64,000 nt of DNA from Thalassovita taeanensis (GCF_900110775.1 NZ_FOEP01000001.1:62001-126000), one strand, 5' to 3'. Positions 34,163 to 43,117 are shown, counted from the stretch's first letter. Notes: generated by a model from the letters alone, not told the origin. Made by a program: numbers and translations.

Positions 34163-35265
34163 TCTGTATCACCGCTTTCGGTCCTGTCCATTGCCGTAAT
34201 CTGAACCTGTGCAGCAGCAGATGCAACCCGCGCCGCAAGTTTCTCGGAAAAGCCCGATTGTGCCAGTTGAAACGCCAGCTTGACGGCTGCGGCCACCCCG
34301 GTCGCATCGGCAGAGCCGTGCGATTTCACCACCGTGCCATTCAGCCCCAGAAACACCCCGCCATTGACCCGGCGCGGGTCGATCTTCTTTTTCAGGCGCT
34401 GCATCGAGGTATAGGCCAGCACCGAGGCCAACCGCGACAGGGGCGAGAATTTGAACGCCTCTTTCAGCAGATCGCCGATCAGGCTGGCGGTGCCTTCACC
34501 GGTTTTCAGCGCGATATTGCCGGTAAAGCCGTCGGTCACGATCACGTCACAGGCATCGCCCGGAATATCGCCGCCTTCGACAAAGCCGACGAAATCGAAT
34601 CCCGCGGCCTCGGCATTTGCCCCGATCAGGTCATGTGCGGCTTTCAGCTCGGCCCGGCCTTTATGTTCCTCGGTGCCGACGTTCAGCAGACCGATGCGCG
34701 GACGCGCCAGCGCCAGACCGTTGCGGGCATAAGAGGCGCCCATCAGCGCGTATTGCAGCAGGTCCTGTTCATCGGCGCGGATATCTGCGCCGACATCCAG
34801 CATCACGTTGAACCCCTGCGGATTGCGCGACGGCCACAGAATCGCAATCGCCGGACGGTTGACCCCCGGCAGTTTGCGCAGCCGCACCATGCTCAGCGCC
34901 ATAAGCGCGCCCGTGTTGCCGCACGAGACACAGACATCCGCCTCGCCCGAGCGTACAGAATCGATTGCGGACCACATCGAGGTGCCCTTGCCGTGACGCA
35001 TCACGTGGCTGGGCTTGTCGTCCATCGTGACCACATCGGTGGCATCGCGGATCTCGACCCGACCCTGCAACGGTCTGCGGCGCGCAACCAGCTTTTGCAG
35101 CTCGGCGCGCGGTCCATGCAGGATAAACCCGATGTCAGGGTTTTTCTTGGCCGAACGAGAAATACCGGCAACAACTGTTGCCGGTCCCCGATCGCCACCC
35201 ATGGCATCAATGGAGAGGATGGTGCGCCCGGCACCCGCTGTGAATTGATCTGTCATAGCGGTCAT
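34159..35265 (-). CDS. plsX: Phosphate acyltransferase
   Basis: A 368-residue enzyme that makes acyl-phosphate from acyl-ACP for PlsY, the first step of phospholipid synthesis. Characteristic are ILSIDAMGGDRGPATVV near the N-terminus, SCGNTGALMALSMVRL and VLDVGADIRADEQDLL-like segments (the last with M before L). The first ATG at 35265 and the second at 35256 are both possible; neither has a strong ribosome binding site. It overlaps fabH by 4 nt and follows rpmF. Confidence 0.94.
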   Translation of the reverse strand: MTAMTDQFTAGAGRTILSIDAMGGDRGPATVVAGISRSAKKNPDIGFILHGPRAELQKLVARRRPLQGRVEIRDATDVVTMDDKPSHVMRHGKGTSMWSAIDSVRSGEADVCVSCGNTGALMALSMVRLRKLPGVNRPAIAILWPSRNPQGFNVMLDVGADIRADEQDLLQYALMGASYARNGLALARPRIGLLNVGTEEHKGRAELKAAHDLIGANAEAAGFDFVGFVEGGDIPGDACDVIVTDGFTGNIALKTGEGTASLIGDLLKEAFKFSPLSRLASVLAYTSMQRLKKKIDPRRVNGGVFLGLNGTVVKSHGSADATGVAAAVKLAFQLAQSGFSEKLAARVASAAAQVQITAMDRTESGDTE

Positions 35266-35286
35266 GCGGACGCCTGTCCCCGAATA

Positions 35287-35493
35287 TTATGCCGCGTCTT
35301 CGTCCAGGTCGATTTCCTCAACCATGGCAACGACTTCACGGTCACTGTAATGGCCGCAGGAGGCGCAAACGTGATGCGGGCGCTTCAGCTCGCCGCAGTT
35401 TGTGCACTCGTTCGGGTTTGCCGCGACCAGCGCGTCATGTGCGCGACGATTATTGCGGCGCGACTTGGATACTTTGTTCTGTTGGACAGCCAT
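35287..35493 (-). CDS. rpmF: 50S ribosomal protein L32
   Basis: A 68-residue zinc-ribbon ribosomal protein with four cysteines (C30, C33, C43, C46) in the motifs CTNCG and CASCG, so this is the zinc-binding form. It is a structural part of the large subunit near the peptidyltransferase region. It sits between yceD and plsX in the usual bacterial order. An acidic C-terminal tail ([10 protein letters not shown]) is longer than in E. coli. Confidence 0.96.
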   Translation of the reverse strand: MAVQQNKVSKSRRNNRRAHDALVAANPNECTNCGELKRPHHVCASCGHYSDREVVAMVEEIDLDEDAA

Positions 35494-35622
35494 GTCACAA
35501 CCTCAATTTCCTGTGGGCACAAGGCCCGGTTTCATGTGGGTTCGTGGCACATATTCGGTCGTCGCCGACATGTCCAACCCAAAATTCGGATGAAGGCCGG
35601 AAAATACTGCGAAAACCAAAAG

Positions 35623-35642
35623 GCGCAAGCGGTTTTTTGCGC
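35623..35642 (-). terminator. Terminator after yceD
   Basis: A 6-bp stem GCGCAA / TTGCGC with an 8-nt loop, followed on the minus strand by CTTTTGGTTTTC. It lies just past the yceD stop and may separate yceD from rpmF transcription. Confidence 0.55.
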
Positions 35643-35648
35643 TGCGGC

Positions 35649-36194
35649 CTAGTCATCTTCCGTCAGCTTGGCACGCAGGGCCGCAAGACCGGCAAAGGGC
35701 TTGGCGTCTGCGTCGGTCAGGGCGGTTTTTCCCGGCTCGGTAAAGCTTGCCTCGCCCATTGTCGCACCTTCGGCACGCGGATACAGCGGCAGCGCCAGCG
35801 CCAGCGCCTCGATCATCACGCGGGCGGGGTCGATCTCGGGGCCCAGCGGCTCGATCGTGTCATCCTCGGGCATTTCCATCTCTTCGCCCTCGGGCGCGGG
35901 GGGCATCTCGGCCAGAAACCGCCGTTCGACATTTTCGTCGATGCGCGTGGTCACCGGAACCAGCGTCAGCACGCAGTTTTGCACCACGGTCGCCCCCAGC
36001 CGCGCGGTCATCCGCCAGTCGCGCCGCCCCTCGGCCACGATCTCACCGCGGAAACTCAGCTTGCGCAGTCCGGTCAGCCCCAATTCGGTGGCGATTGCCG
36101 CCATCATGGCGGCATCCGGGGTTAGCGCGAATCGCGTCGGGCGGTTCTGTGGCAGATCGTTGACCCGCAGGCTGTGGCTGGGCAGATTGGTCAT
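35649..36194 (-). CDS. YceD/DUF177 family protein
   Basis: A 181-residue protein of the YceD family, which is widely adjacent to rpmF and is linked to 23S rRNA accumulation in plants and bacteria. The conserved core includes VQNCVLTLVPV, holding the cysteine, and an acidic stretch EGEEMEMPEDDTIEPL further on. The ATG at 36192-36194 has AAAGGA upstream and matches the family start; a longer frame is unsupported. It is divergent from bamE. Confidence 0.87.
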   Translation of the reverse strand: MTNLPSHSLRVNDLPQNRPTRFALTPDAAMMAAIATELGLTGLRKLSFRGEIVAEGRRDWRMTARLGATVVQNCVLTLVPVTTRIDENVERRFLAEMPPAPEGEEMEMPEDDTIEPLGPEIDPARVMIEALALALPLYPRAEGATMGEASFTEPGKTALTDADAKPFAGLAALRAKLTEDD

Positions 36195-36281
36195 GAACTG
36201 GACGCTTCCTTTGCTTGAACCGAAGTCATTCCTTCTGTAAGCGGGATAAAAGGCGCAACGCGTCAAGGCAAGAGGGCAACC

Positions 36282-36737
36282 ATGTCAGGCATTGGTTTGA
36301 GGTTCAGAACAGTCATCTTCGGCGCCACGATGCTGACAATTGCAGGATGCACGGCGCTGTATCGCAATCACGGCTACGTCCCGCAGGAACAGGATCTGGC
36401 CGAAATCATCGTTGGCGTCGATACCCGCGACAGCGTGGCCGAGAACGTCGGCACCCCGTCAACCGGTGGTGTGCTGAATGACAGTGGATATTACTATGTC
36501 CAAAGCCGCGTGCGTCACTATAGCTTTACCCGCCCCGAGGTCGTCGACCGGCAGGTTCTTGCGATCAGCTTCGACAGCCGCGGCGTTGTCAGCAATATCG
36601 AGCGCTTCACCCTGGAAGATGGGCAGGTTGTCCCACTGACACGGCGCGTGACCAACTCCGGTGTAAGCAACAAGGGCTTCCTGCGGCAGTTGCTTGGCAA
36701 TATCGGCAATTTCAACCCGACGGGATTGTCTGAATAA
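36282..36737 (+). CDS. bamE: Outer membrane protein assembly factor BamE
   Basis: A 151-residue lipoprotein (SmpA/OmlA fold). The signal ends in IAGC with the lipidated cysteine at residue 23; the mature part contains DLAEIIVGVDTRDSVAENVG, the typical BamE helix, and a C-terminal tail. It helps the BamA complex fold outer-membrane proteins. It is divergent from yceD, and a short GC-rich inverted repeat follows it. Confidence 0.88.
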   Translation: MSGIGLRFRTVIFGATMLTIAGCTALYRNHGYVPQEQDLAEIIVGVDTRDSVAENVGTPSTGGVLNDSGYYYVQSRVRHYSFTRPEVVDRQVLAISFDSRGVVSNIERFTLEDGQVVPLTRRVTNSGVSNKGFLRQLLGNIGNFNPTGLSE

Positions 36738-36841
36738 TCGCAGACGCGGCGCGCCTGCGGGCGCGTCACGCGGATGACATATCTTGTATGCTAGGCCTTG
36801 CGCACTTAGGTTTTTCCTGAGGCTAGGATGAGGCGACTCGG

Positions 36842-37573
36842 ATGCTGTCACTGAAAAAAGGCCGCTATGTCACACGTCTTGCGACGGCGCCAGATGACAT
36901 TCGCGCGGCGCAGCGCCTGCGGCATCTGTGTTTTCGCGGGCAGGATGGTGAAGATGTCGACGATTTCGACAAGGTTTGCACCCACTTTCTGGTCGAAGAC
37001 GCACGCTCGGGTCAACTGGTCTGCTGTTTTCGCGTTTTGCCGCTGACCGGCGGCGCCGAGATCAACCGCAGCTATTCCGCGCAATATTACGAGCTGTCAG
37101 CCTTGGCCGATTTCCCCGGTCCGATGGTGGAAATGGGCCGGTTCTGCATTCATCCGGCAGTGAAAGATCCCGATATCCTGCGCGTCGCCTGGGGGGCGAT
37201 GACCCGCTATGTTGACGACAACAAAGTGGAGATGCTGTTTGGCTGCTCGTCGTTCCACGGCACCGACGAGGCCGATTACCTGGATACCTTCGCCATGCTC
37301 AAGCACCGGCATCTGGCGCCCAAGCGTTGGTTGCCGCGGGTCAAGGCGCCACAGGTGTTCCGCTTTGCGCAAAAGCTGCGCCGCAAGCCCGATGCGAAAA
37401 AGGCGATGCTGCGGATGCCGCCCTTGCTGCGGACCTATCTGTTGATGGGCGGTTGGGTCAGCGATCATGCGGTGGTCGACCCAAGCATGAACACGCTGCA
37501 TGTTTTTACCGGGCTCGAGATCAACGCAATCCCACCGGCGCGCAAACGTCTGCTGCGCGGGGTGGCGGGATAA
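36842..37573 (+). CDS. olsB: Ornithine N-acyltransferase (OlsB-like)
   Basis: A 243-residue GNAT-fold acyltransferase of the OlsB type, which transfers a 3-hydroxyacyl chain from ACP to ornithine, the first step of phosphate-free ornithine lipid synthesis. Recognisable segments are RLRHLCFRGQDGEDVDDFD and PGPMVEMGRFCIHPAV. No olsA follows; it must lie elsewhere in the genome, since the next gene is an ABC-F ATPase. The ATG at 36842 gives the normal family N-terminus. Ornithine lipids are often raised under phosphate limitation. Confidence 0.82.
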   Translation: MLSLKKGRYVTRLATAPDDIRAAQRLRHLCFRGQDGEDVDDFDKVCTHFLVEDARSGQLVCCFRVLPLTGGAEINRSYSAQYYELSALADFPGPMVEMGRFCIHPAVKDPDILRVAWGAMTRYVDDNKVEMLFGCSSFHGTDEADYLDTFAMLKHRHLAPKRWLPRVKAPQVFRFAQKLRRKPDAKKAMLRMPPLLRTYLLMGGWVSDHAVVDPSMNTLHVFTGLEINAIPPARKRLLRGVAG

Positions 37574-37579
37574 CGCCGC

Positions 37580-37622
37580 ACCGACGTTTTACCGACGCAA
37601 TACCGACGTGATACCGCAACGG
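37580..37622. repeat. Four 11-bp direct repeats (ACCGACG-N4)
   Basis: ACCGACG at 37580, 37591 and 37602, and a degenerate fourth copy ACCGCAA at 37613, at an exact 11-bp period. It starts 6 bp after the olsB stop and ends about 40 bp before the ABC-F start. Since 11 is not divisible by 3, the array is not coding in origin. Confidence 0.6.
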
Positions 37623-37660
37623 AGCTTGACGGGTTTGACGCCGCAGGATAGCTCGCCCAC

Positions 37661-39487
37661 ATGGCACGCGCACCCCTCCTTCAACTCTCCGACATCTCGC
37701 TGACTTTCGGCGGTGATCCTGTATTTCATGACCTGTCATTGGTCGTTCAGCCGGGCGACCGTGTCGCTTTGGTCGGGCGCAATGGTTCGGGCAAGTCCAC
37801 CCTGATGAAGGTGATGGCCGGATTGGTGGAACCCGACCGCGGCAGCCGCGTCGTGTCCCCCGGCGTCAGCGTCGGGTATATGGAGCAAGATCCTGATATG
37901 GCAGGGTTTTCCACCTTGGGTGAGTATGCCGCCAGTGGGCTGCACCCGGATGAAGTCTATAAGGTTCAGATGGCGGGTGAAGGGTTGAAATTCGACCCCG
38001 ACCGGCCGGTCTCAACCGCCTCTGGTGGCGAGCGGCGGCGCGCGGCGCTGGCGAAGCTGATGGCCGAAGCGCCTGAGCTGATGTTGTTGGACGAACCGAC
38101 CAACCATCTGGATATCGAGGCAATCGCCTGGCTTGAGGCCGAGCTGAGCAGCACCCGCGCGGGCTTTGTCCTGATCAGCCACGACCGTGCATTTCTACGT
38201 GCACTTACCCGCGCAACCCTTTGGATTGACAGGGGAATGACGCGTCGGCAGGAAACCGGTTTTGACGGATTCGAGGCTTGGCGCGACAAGGTCTGGGAAG
38301 ACGAAGACATGCAGCGGCACAAGATGGACCGCAAGCTGAAAGCCGAAGGCCGATGGGCCGTCGAAGGCATCAGTGCCCGCCGCAAACGCAACCAAGGCCG
38401 CTTGCGGGCGCTGCACGCGATGCGCGACGAGCGTAAATCACAGATCCGGCGGCAGGGCACGGCGGCGATGGCGCTGGAATCGGGACCGAAGTCCGGCAAG
38501 AAAGTCATAGAAGCTAAAAACATTTCAAAGGCTTACGGCGAGAAGGTGATCCTTGAGGATTTCTCGATCCAGATCCAGCGCGGCGACCGGGTGGCCTTTG
38601 TTGGGCCGAACGGGGTGGGCAAAACCACGCTGCTGAAAATGCTGATGGGCGACGAACAACCCGACAGCGGCACGATCACGCAGGGCACCAATCTGTTGCC
38701 CGCGGTATTTGATCAGGCGCGGGCGCAACTGGACCCGGGCATGACCCTGTGGGACAGTCTGACCGGCGATCCGGACATGCGGGTTTCGGGCAAGGCAGAT
38801 CAGGTTCTGGTGCGCGGCGAACCGCGCCATGTCGTTGGTTATCTTAAAGATTTTCTGTTCGACGAGCGGCAGGTCCGGGCGGCTGTGAAGAGCCTTTCGG
38901 GCGGTGAAAAGGCGCGGTTGTTGCTGGCCAAGCTGATGGCGAAGGAAAGCAACGTTCTGGTGCTGGACGAACCGACCAACGATCTGGATATCGAGACGCT
39001 GGATTTGTTGCAGGAACTTCTGGACGACTATGACGGCACGGTGATGCTGGTCAGCCACGACCGGGATTTTCTGGACCGGGTGGCAACCACAACCATCGTG
39101 ATGGAAGGCGATGGCCGGGCCACGGTCTATGCCGGGGGCTGGAGCGACTATCAGGCCCAGAAGGCTGAGATCGAAGGCGAGAAAATCACCGCAAAAACAA
39201 AAGGTTCAGCGGCAAAGTCCAAGCAATCTGACAAGTCCGCCACCAAGGCGCCGGTCAAGCTGTCCTTCGCTGAAAAGCACCGGTTGGAGGCGCTTCCCGC
39301 GGTGATTTCAAAGCTGGAGGCGGAGATTGCCAAGCTGGAAGAATTCCTGATGGCGCCGGATCTGTTTACCAAGGAACCGGTGAAATTCCGCAAAGCCACC
39401 GAAGCATTGGTGGAACGGCAGAACGCGCTGGCGAAGGCCGAGGAAGAGTGGCTGCAGCTGGAAGAAAAGGCCGCAGCAGAAAGTTAA
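37661..39487 (+). CDS. ABC-F family ATP-binding protein (Uup-like)
   Basis: A 608-residue cytoplasmic ABC-F protein with two ATPase domains and no membrane part. Domain 1 has GRNGSGKST (about residue 41), ASGGERRR and LLLDEPTNHLD; domain 2 has GPNGVGKTT, LSGGEKARL and LDEPTNDLD. The basic linker between them and a C-terminal coiled coil (from about residue 525, KLSFAEKHRLEALPAVISKL) match Uup. These proteins act on the ribosome to relieve stalled translation or, for Uup, affect transposon excision. No strong ribosome binding site is seen before the ATG. The upstream 11-bp repeats may control it. Confidence 0.9.
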   Translation: MARAPLLQLSDISLTFGGDPVFHDLSLVVQPGDRVALVGRNGSGKSTLMKVMAGLVEPDRGSRVVSPGVSVGYMEQDPDMAGFSTLGEYAASGLHPDEVYKVQMAGEGLKFDPDRPVSTASGGERRRAALAKLMAEAPELMLLDEPTNHLDIEAIAWLEAELSSTRAGFVLISHDRAFLRALTRATLWIDRGMTRRQETGFDGFEAWRDKVWEDEDMQRHKMDRKLKAEGRWAVEGISARRKRNQGRLRALHAMRDERKSQIRRQGTAAMALESGPKSGKKVIEAKNISKAYGEKVILEDFSIQIQRGDRVAFVGPNGVGKTTLLKMLMGDEQPDSGTITQGTNLLPAVFDQARAQLDPGMTLWDSLTGDPDMRVSGKADQVLVRGEPRHVVGYLKDFLFDERQVRAAVKSLSGGEKARLLLAKLMAKESNVLVLDEPTNDLDIETLDLLQELLDDYDGTVMLVSHDRDFLDRVATTTIVMEGDGRATVYAGGWSDYQAQKAEIEGEKITAKTKGSAAKSKQSDKSATKAPVKLSFAEKHRLEALPAVISKLEAEIAKLEEFLMAPDLFTKEPVKFRKATEALVERQNALAKAEEEWLQLEEKAAAES

Positions 39488-39501
39488 CGGGCCCGAAAAT
39501 G

Positions 39502-39552
39502 CAGGGGGCGCAAAGCGTGCACCCCCTGTGCACCCCCCGTACACCGGGGGGG
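39502..39552. terminator. G/C-rich stem-loops with 11-bp repeats between convergent genes
   Basis: CAGGGGG (39502-39508) pairs with CCCCCTG (39522-39528), and CCCCCC (39533-39538) with GGGGGG (39546-39551). Within this, GTGCACCCCC occurs at 39517 and 39528 and GTACACC at 39539, again 11 bp apart. It probably terminates the ABC-F gene and the convergent dehydrogenase gene. Confidence 0.55.
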
Positions 39553-39580
39553 CAGACCGAGGACCCGTTAACCTTGTTGC

Positions 39581-40336
39581 TCAGCGCATGCGCAGAGCGC
39601 CGTCGAGGCGGATCGTCTCGCCGTTCAGGTAACCGCATTCGCAGATGAATTTGGCCAGCGCGGCATATTCGGACGGATCGCCCAGACGCTTGGGGTTGGT
39701 GACGTCCTGTGCCAACTCGGCGCGGACCTCTTCGGGCAGGCCCATCAGCATCGGGGTGAGGAAGATGCCGGGGGCAATCGCCATCACGCGGATGCCTTCG
39801 CGGGCCAGATCACGGGCCATCGGCAGCGAGGTGCCGGCAATGCCAGCCTTGGAGGCGGCATAGGCGACCTGACCTTTTTGACCGTCAAACGCGGCGACCG
39901 AGGCGGTGGAGATGATCACGCCTCGCTGGCCGTCTTCGTCGGCGTCGTTCTTGGCCATTTCAACAGCAGCAAGGCGAGCGACGTTAAAGCTGCCGACGAG
40001 GTTGATGTTGATGATGCGCTGGTAGTGCTCGAAGTTGTGAGCGCCAGCTTTGTGGATGGTCTTTTCGGCAGTGCCGATCCCGGCGCAGTTCACGACGGTG
40101 TTGATCTTGCCCATGGCGGCGACGGCCGCGTTGACCGCGTTCTGGACCGAGTCTTCGCTGGTGACATCGGTCTGAACGAAGGTCGCGCCGATCTCGGCTG
40201 CGGTTTTCTCGCCGCGCTCGGCGTCGCGGTCCAGAATGGTGACCTGAGCGCCAGCAGCGATAAAGGCGCGGGCGGTTGCCTCACCAAGGCCGGAAGCTGC
40301 TCCGGTGATGATGGCGGCGGTATCTTTCATTTGCAT
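39581..40336 (-). CDS. SDR family dehydrogenase, HSD10-like (3-hydroxyacyl-CoA dehydrogenase type)
   Basis: A 251-residue short-chain dehydrogenase. The cofactor motif is TGAASGLGEATARAF near the N-terminus, NCAGIG follows, and the catalytic Tyr-x3-Lys is in QVAYAASKAGI (about residues 162-172). The segments ASVAAFDGQKGQVAY and APGIFLTPMLMGLP are typical of the mitochondrial HSD10 group, which oxidises 2-methyl-3-hydroxybutyryl-CoA and related substrates with NAD. A ribosome binding site AAGAGGA precedes the first ATG. A palindromic operator lies 24-39 bp upstream. Confidence 0.85.
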   Translation of the reverse strand: MQMKDTAAIITGAASGLGEATARAFIAAGAQVTILDRDAERGEKTAAEIGATFVQTDVTSEDSVQNAVNAAVAAMGKINTVVNCAGIGTAEKTIHKAGAHNFEHYQRIININLVGSFNVARLAAVEMAKNDADEDGQRGVIISTASVAAFDGQKGQVAYAASKAGIAGTSLPMARDLAREGIRVMAIAPGIFLTPMLMGLPEEVRAELAQDVTNPKRLGDPSEYAALAKFICECGYLNGETIRLDGALRMR

Positions 40337-40359
40337 GGGACGTCCTCTTTCGTCGAAAT

Positions 40360-40375
40360 TGAACAGGGTTGTTCA
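40360..40375. promoter_or_regulatory. Palindromic operator upstream of the HSD10-type gene
   Basis: A perfect inverted repeat TGAACA-GGGT-TGTTCA, followed after 6 bp by the shorter repeat ACTG-TT-CAGT (40382-40391). The form fits a TetR-type repressor site; acyl-CoA catabolic genes are often under such control. Confidence 0.5.
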
Positions 40376-40430
40376 GTCCTGACTGTTCAGTACTGCTCAG
40401 AGTTTCGCGTGTCAAAGCTTGTTGATCAGA

Positions 40431-41492
40431 TCAGGGTTTGTTCATCGGTCTGAAGCGGGCCATCACGGACATCTCAAGCACGGTCAGAATGATCCGGTAG
40501 ATGTGGTGCAGGGTCACAATCGCAGGGTTGGCGTGCAGGCTGAGCGCGACGAGGCCCATTTCGGTGACGCCGCCGGGGGCGAAGGAAATCAGCAGCACGT
40601 CAAAGGGGGTATCGGTCAGCTGGGTCAGAGCCAGCGCGCAGAGCGTGCCGAGCGCCAGCATCCCGCCGACCGACAGCACGGTCAGCCAGGCGGCGCGGAT
40701 CATCAGGCTGCCGTTGAGGCCCGCGAAGCGCATGCCCAACGAGGTGCCGATCACCACCTGAGACAGGTTGATCAGCCATTGCGGCAGGGGCAGGTCGGCC
40801 GCGCCGCTGACGGTGACGATGGCGGCGGCCAGCATCGGCCCGGTCAGTTGGGCGGCGGGCAGGTGGATTTTCGTGCCGATCCACATGCCGCCAAGGCCGA
40901 TGAGCAGCACCAGAGGCAGCGCATGCAGGTCAGCCCCCGCGCGCGCCAGGCTTTGCCCCGAGGCGCTGCCGACCGGCGCGCCGTACCACATCGACAGGCC
41001 CAGCGGCACCATGGTGATCACCGCGATGATGCGCATGAATTGCTGCATGGTCAGGATGGCCACGTCTGCGCCGGCCTCTTCCCCCAGGGCGAGCGATTCC
41101 ATCAGCCCGCCGGGGGTGCCAGAGTAGAAGGCGGTGGGGCGGTCATAGCCGCCGATGCGGCGGAAGATCATGTAATTCATACCGTGGGCGACAAACACGA
41201 ACAGCGTGAGCATCGTGAAGGAGAGCAGCATGGAGGGGATCGACGACAGCAGGTCGGCGGTGACGCGGGTGCCGATCATCACGCCGATGATGACCATGAA
41301 CACGGTGCGGATCTTCATCGGGAAGCGATAGTTCGCGGGCAGGCGGGGGGCAAAGAATACTGCAATCGTGCCCGAGCAGATCAGGCTGCCCAGCATGAAC
41401 GGCAGCGGCAGGTGGATCAGCGAGGCGGCATAGCCGGTTGCGGCGGAAAAGGCGGTCAGGGCCAGTGTCAAAAGCGCAGTTTGATAGGTCAT
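40431..41492 (-). CDS. AbrB-type membrane protein (PF05145-like)
   Basis: A 353-residue integral membrane protein with about 10 helices arranged in two repeats, each with a conserved LPxxLGxxLxxG-like loop (for example LPLPFMLGSLICSGTI and LPAAQLTGPMLAAAIV). It was once misnamed ammonia monooxygenase or AbrB transcription regulator; it is more likely a transporter of unknown substrate. The ATG at 41490-41492 is preferred for length; the ribosome binding site is weak. A tRNA-Gly gene lies upstream on the same strand. Confidence 0.8.
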   Translation of the reverse strand: MTYQTALLTLALTAFSAATGYAASLIHLPLPFMLGSLICSGTIAVFFAPRLPANYRFPMKIRTVFMVIIGVMIGTRVTADLLSSIPSMLLSFTMLTLFVFVAHGMNYMIFRRIGGYDRPTAFYSGTPGGLMESLALGEEAGADVAILTMQQFMRIIAVITMVPLGLSMWYGAPVGSASGQSLARAGADLHALPLVLLIGLGGMWIGTKIHLPAAQLTGPMLAAAIVTVSGAADLPLPQWLINLSQVVIGTSLGMRFAGLNGSLMIRAAWLTVLSVGGMLALGTLCALALTQLTDTPFDVLLISFAPGGVTEMGLVALSLHANPAIVTLHHIYRIILTVLEMSVMARFRPMNKP

Positions 41493-41620
41493 GGCCGTCT
41501 GAGCATTCCCATGTGAGAGGCCAGTTTGCAGGACTATCGGGGGGGCCGCAAGGCTGTACGCCCGCGCCGAGGCACAAAGACGCGGTGCGCAAGGATGTGG
41601 TGGGATCGGCAAAGGGGGAA

Positions 41621-41694
41621 TGGAGCGGGTGAAGGGAATCGAACCCTCGTATTCAGCTTGGGAAGCTGCTGCTCTACCATTGAGCTACACCCGC
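41621..41694 (-). tRNA. tRNA-Gly (CCC)
   Basis: A 74-nt cloverleaf on the minus strand with CCA encoded. The acceptor stem is GCGGGTG with its complement, the D arm GCTCAATGGTAGAGC, the anticodon loop TTCCCAA with anticodon CCC, and the T arm contains GGTTCGATTCC. Confidence 0.95.
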
Positions 41695-41836
41695 GTGGGT
41701 GTCTGAATACAGCGGCGCAAGGTGATGCGCAAGGCGCTGATTCTGATCAGTTGCACATCTTTTTCGGCGGGTCGTTGCTGCCCCAAGGCGGGGGCAGCGG
41801 GGGCGTTTGCGGTTGTCCGGGGTTTGGGCTGTCTGG

Positions 41837-43054
41837 TCAGGCGTCCTTGGGGCGGAAGGCCAGCCAGATCAGCGCGCCGCCAGCCAGCATCAGGAACGGG
41901 GCCATCGCCAGGTTGACCGAGGTCCACCCCGCCTGTGCCGTGCCGCCCGAGCAGTTCATCAGCCCGCCCGAGGCCAGCGAGGCCATGGTCACGCCGCCAA
42001 AGACCAGCAGGTCGTTCAGGCCCTGCATCCGGCCACGCTCGTGCGGTTCATGCGCGCCGGCCAGCATGGTGGTGGCGCCGATGAAGCCGAAGTTCCAGCC
42101 AAGGCCCAGAAGGATCAGCGCGATAAAGAAGTTTTCCAGATTGACGCCCTGAAGCGCCACGGCGCCAGCGCCGGCCAGAATGATCAGCCCGGCTGCGACG
42201 ACCTTTTCCACGCCGAAGCGGGCGATCAGGTGGCCGGTGAAAAACGACGGGATATACATGGCCAGAACGTGAGCTGTGACCACGTCGGCGGCGGTATTTT
42301 TCTCGAACCCGCAGCCGACGACGGCCAGCGGGGTCGAGGTCATCACAAGGTTCATCAGCGCATAGCTGACCATGGCGCAGATCACTGCCACGGCGATGCG
42401 CGGGGTTTTCAGCAGCTCAAGCCGGGTGCGCCCGCGCGGTGCGTCGGCGTCGGGGACCGGCGGTTTGGGGATGTCGAGGAACACGAACAGCAGCGACCCG
42501 ACAAGGTTCACGCCGATCACGGCCAGATAGGCGCCAAGGAAGGGCACCACCATCGCATCGACCGTCACCTTGACCAGCTGCGGCCCGATGATCGCCGAGG
42601 CCAGCCCGCCCGCCATCACATAGGAAATCGCCTTGGGGCGGAATGCGTCGCTGGCGGTATCGGCGGCGGCAAAGCGGTAAAACCCCTGTGCCGACATGTA
42701 GGTGCCCGTGATCAGGCTGCCCAGAAGAAACACCGGAAACGAGGCCAGATACAGCCCGTAGGCGCCGACAGCCCCACCAATCGCGCCCGCCATCGTGCCG
42801 ACGATGAACCCGGTGCGGCGGCCATAGCGCTGCATGATATACGACAGTGGCGTGGCCGCCAGCATCGACCCCAGAACGATCAGCGAGATCGGCAGCGTGG
42901 CAAAGCACAGGTTGGTGGCCAGCGTCTGACCGGCCAGCCCGCCGATGATGAAAATCATTGGCATCTGACTGCCCAGAATAGCCTGCGCCAGTACCAGAAT
43001 GGTCACGTTCCGCTTGGCGCGGGCATCATCGGGGATAAATTCAGGGCTTGTCAT
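41837..43054 (-). CDS. MFS transporter
   Basis: A 405-residue major facilitator with about 12 helices. It includes the helix 2-3 loop MQRYGRRTGFIVGTMAG and a glycine-rich stretch SLASGGLMNCSGGTAQAGW near the C-terminal end. No substrate motif is visible. The start at 43052-43054 has no rival nearby and gives a short cytoplasmic N-terminus. It lies between tRNA-Gly and the cobalamin genes, with no sign that it belongs to either. Confidence 0.85.
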   Translation of the reverse strand: MTSPEFIPDDARAKRNVTILVLAQAILGSQMPMIFIIGGLAGQTLATNLCFATLPISLIVLGSMLAATPLSYIMQRYGRRTGFIVGTMAGAIGGAVGAYGLYLASFPVFLLGSLITGTYMSAQGFYRFAAADTASDAFRPKAISYVMAGGLASAIIGPQLVKVTVDAMVVPFLGAYLAVIGVNLVGSLLFVFLDIPKPPVPDADAPRGRTRLELLKTPRIAVAVICAMVSYALMNLVMTSTPLAVVGCGFEKNTAADVVTAHVLAMYIPSFFTGHLIARFGVEKVVAAGLIILAGAGAVALQGVNLENFFIALILLGLGWNFGFIGATTMLAGAHEPHERGRMQGLNDLLVFGGVTMASLASGGLMNCSGGTAQAGWTSVNLAMAPFLMLAGGALIWLAFRPKDA

Positions 43055-43117
43055 ACGAGATTGCTAATCACTGATCCGGGGCTTCGCAAGCGCGCAATTG
43101 TACCCCTTACTGTGCTG

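Noticed and set aside
36743-36767. Terminator after bamE (GACGCG/CGCGTC)
   Set aside because: Only a 6-bp outer stem with a poorly paired interior and no T-run.
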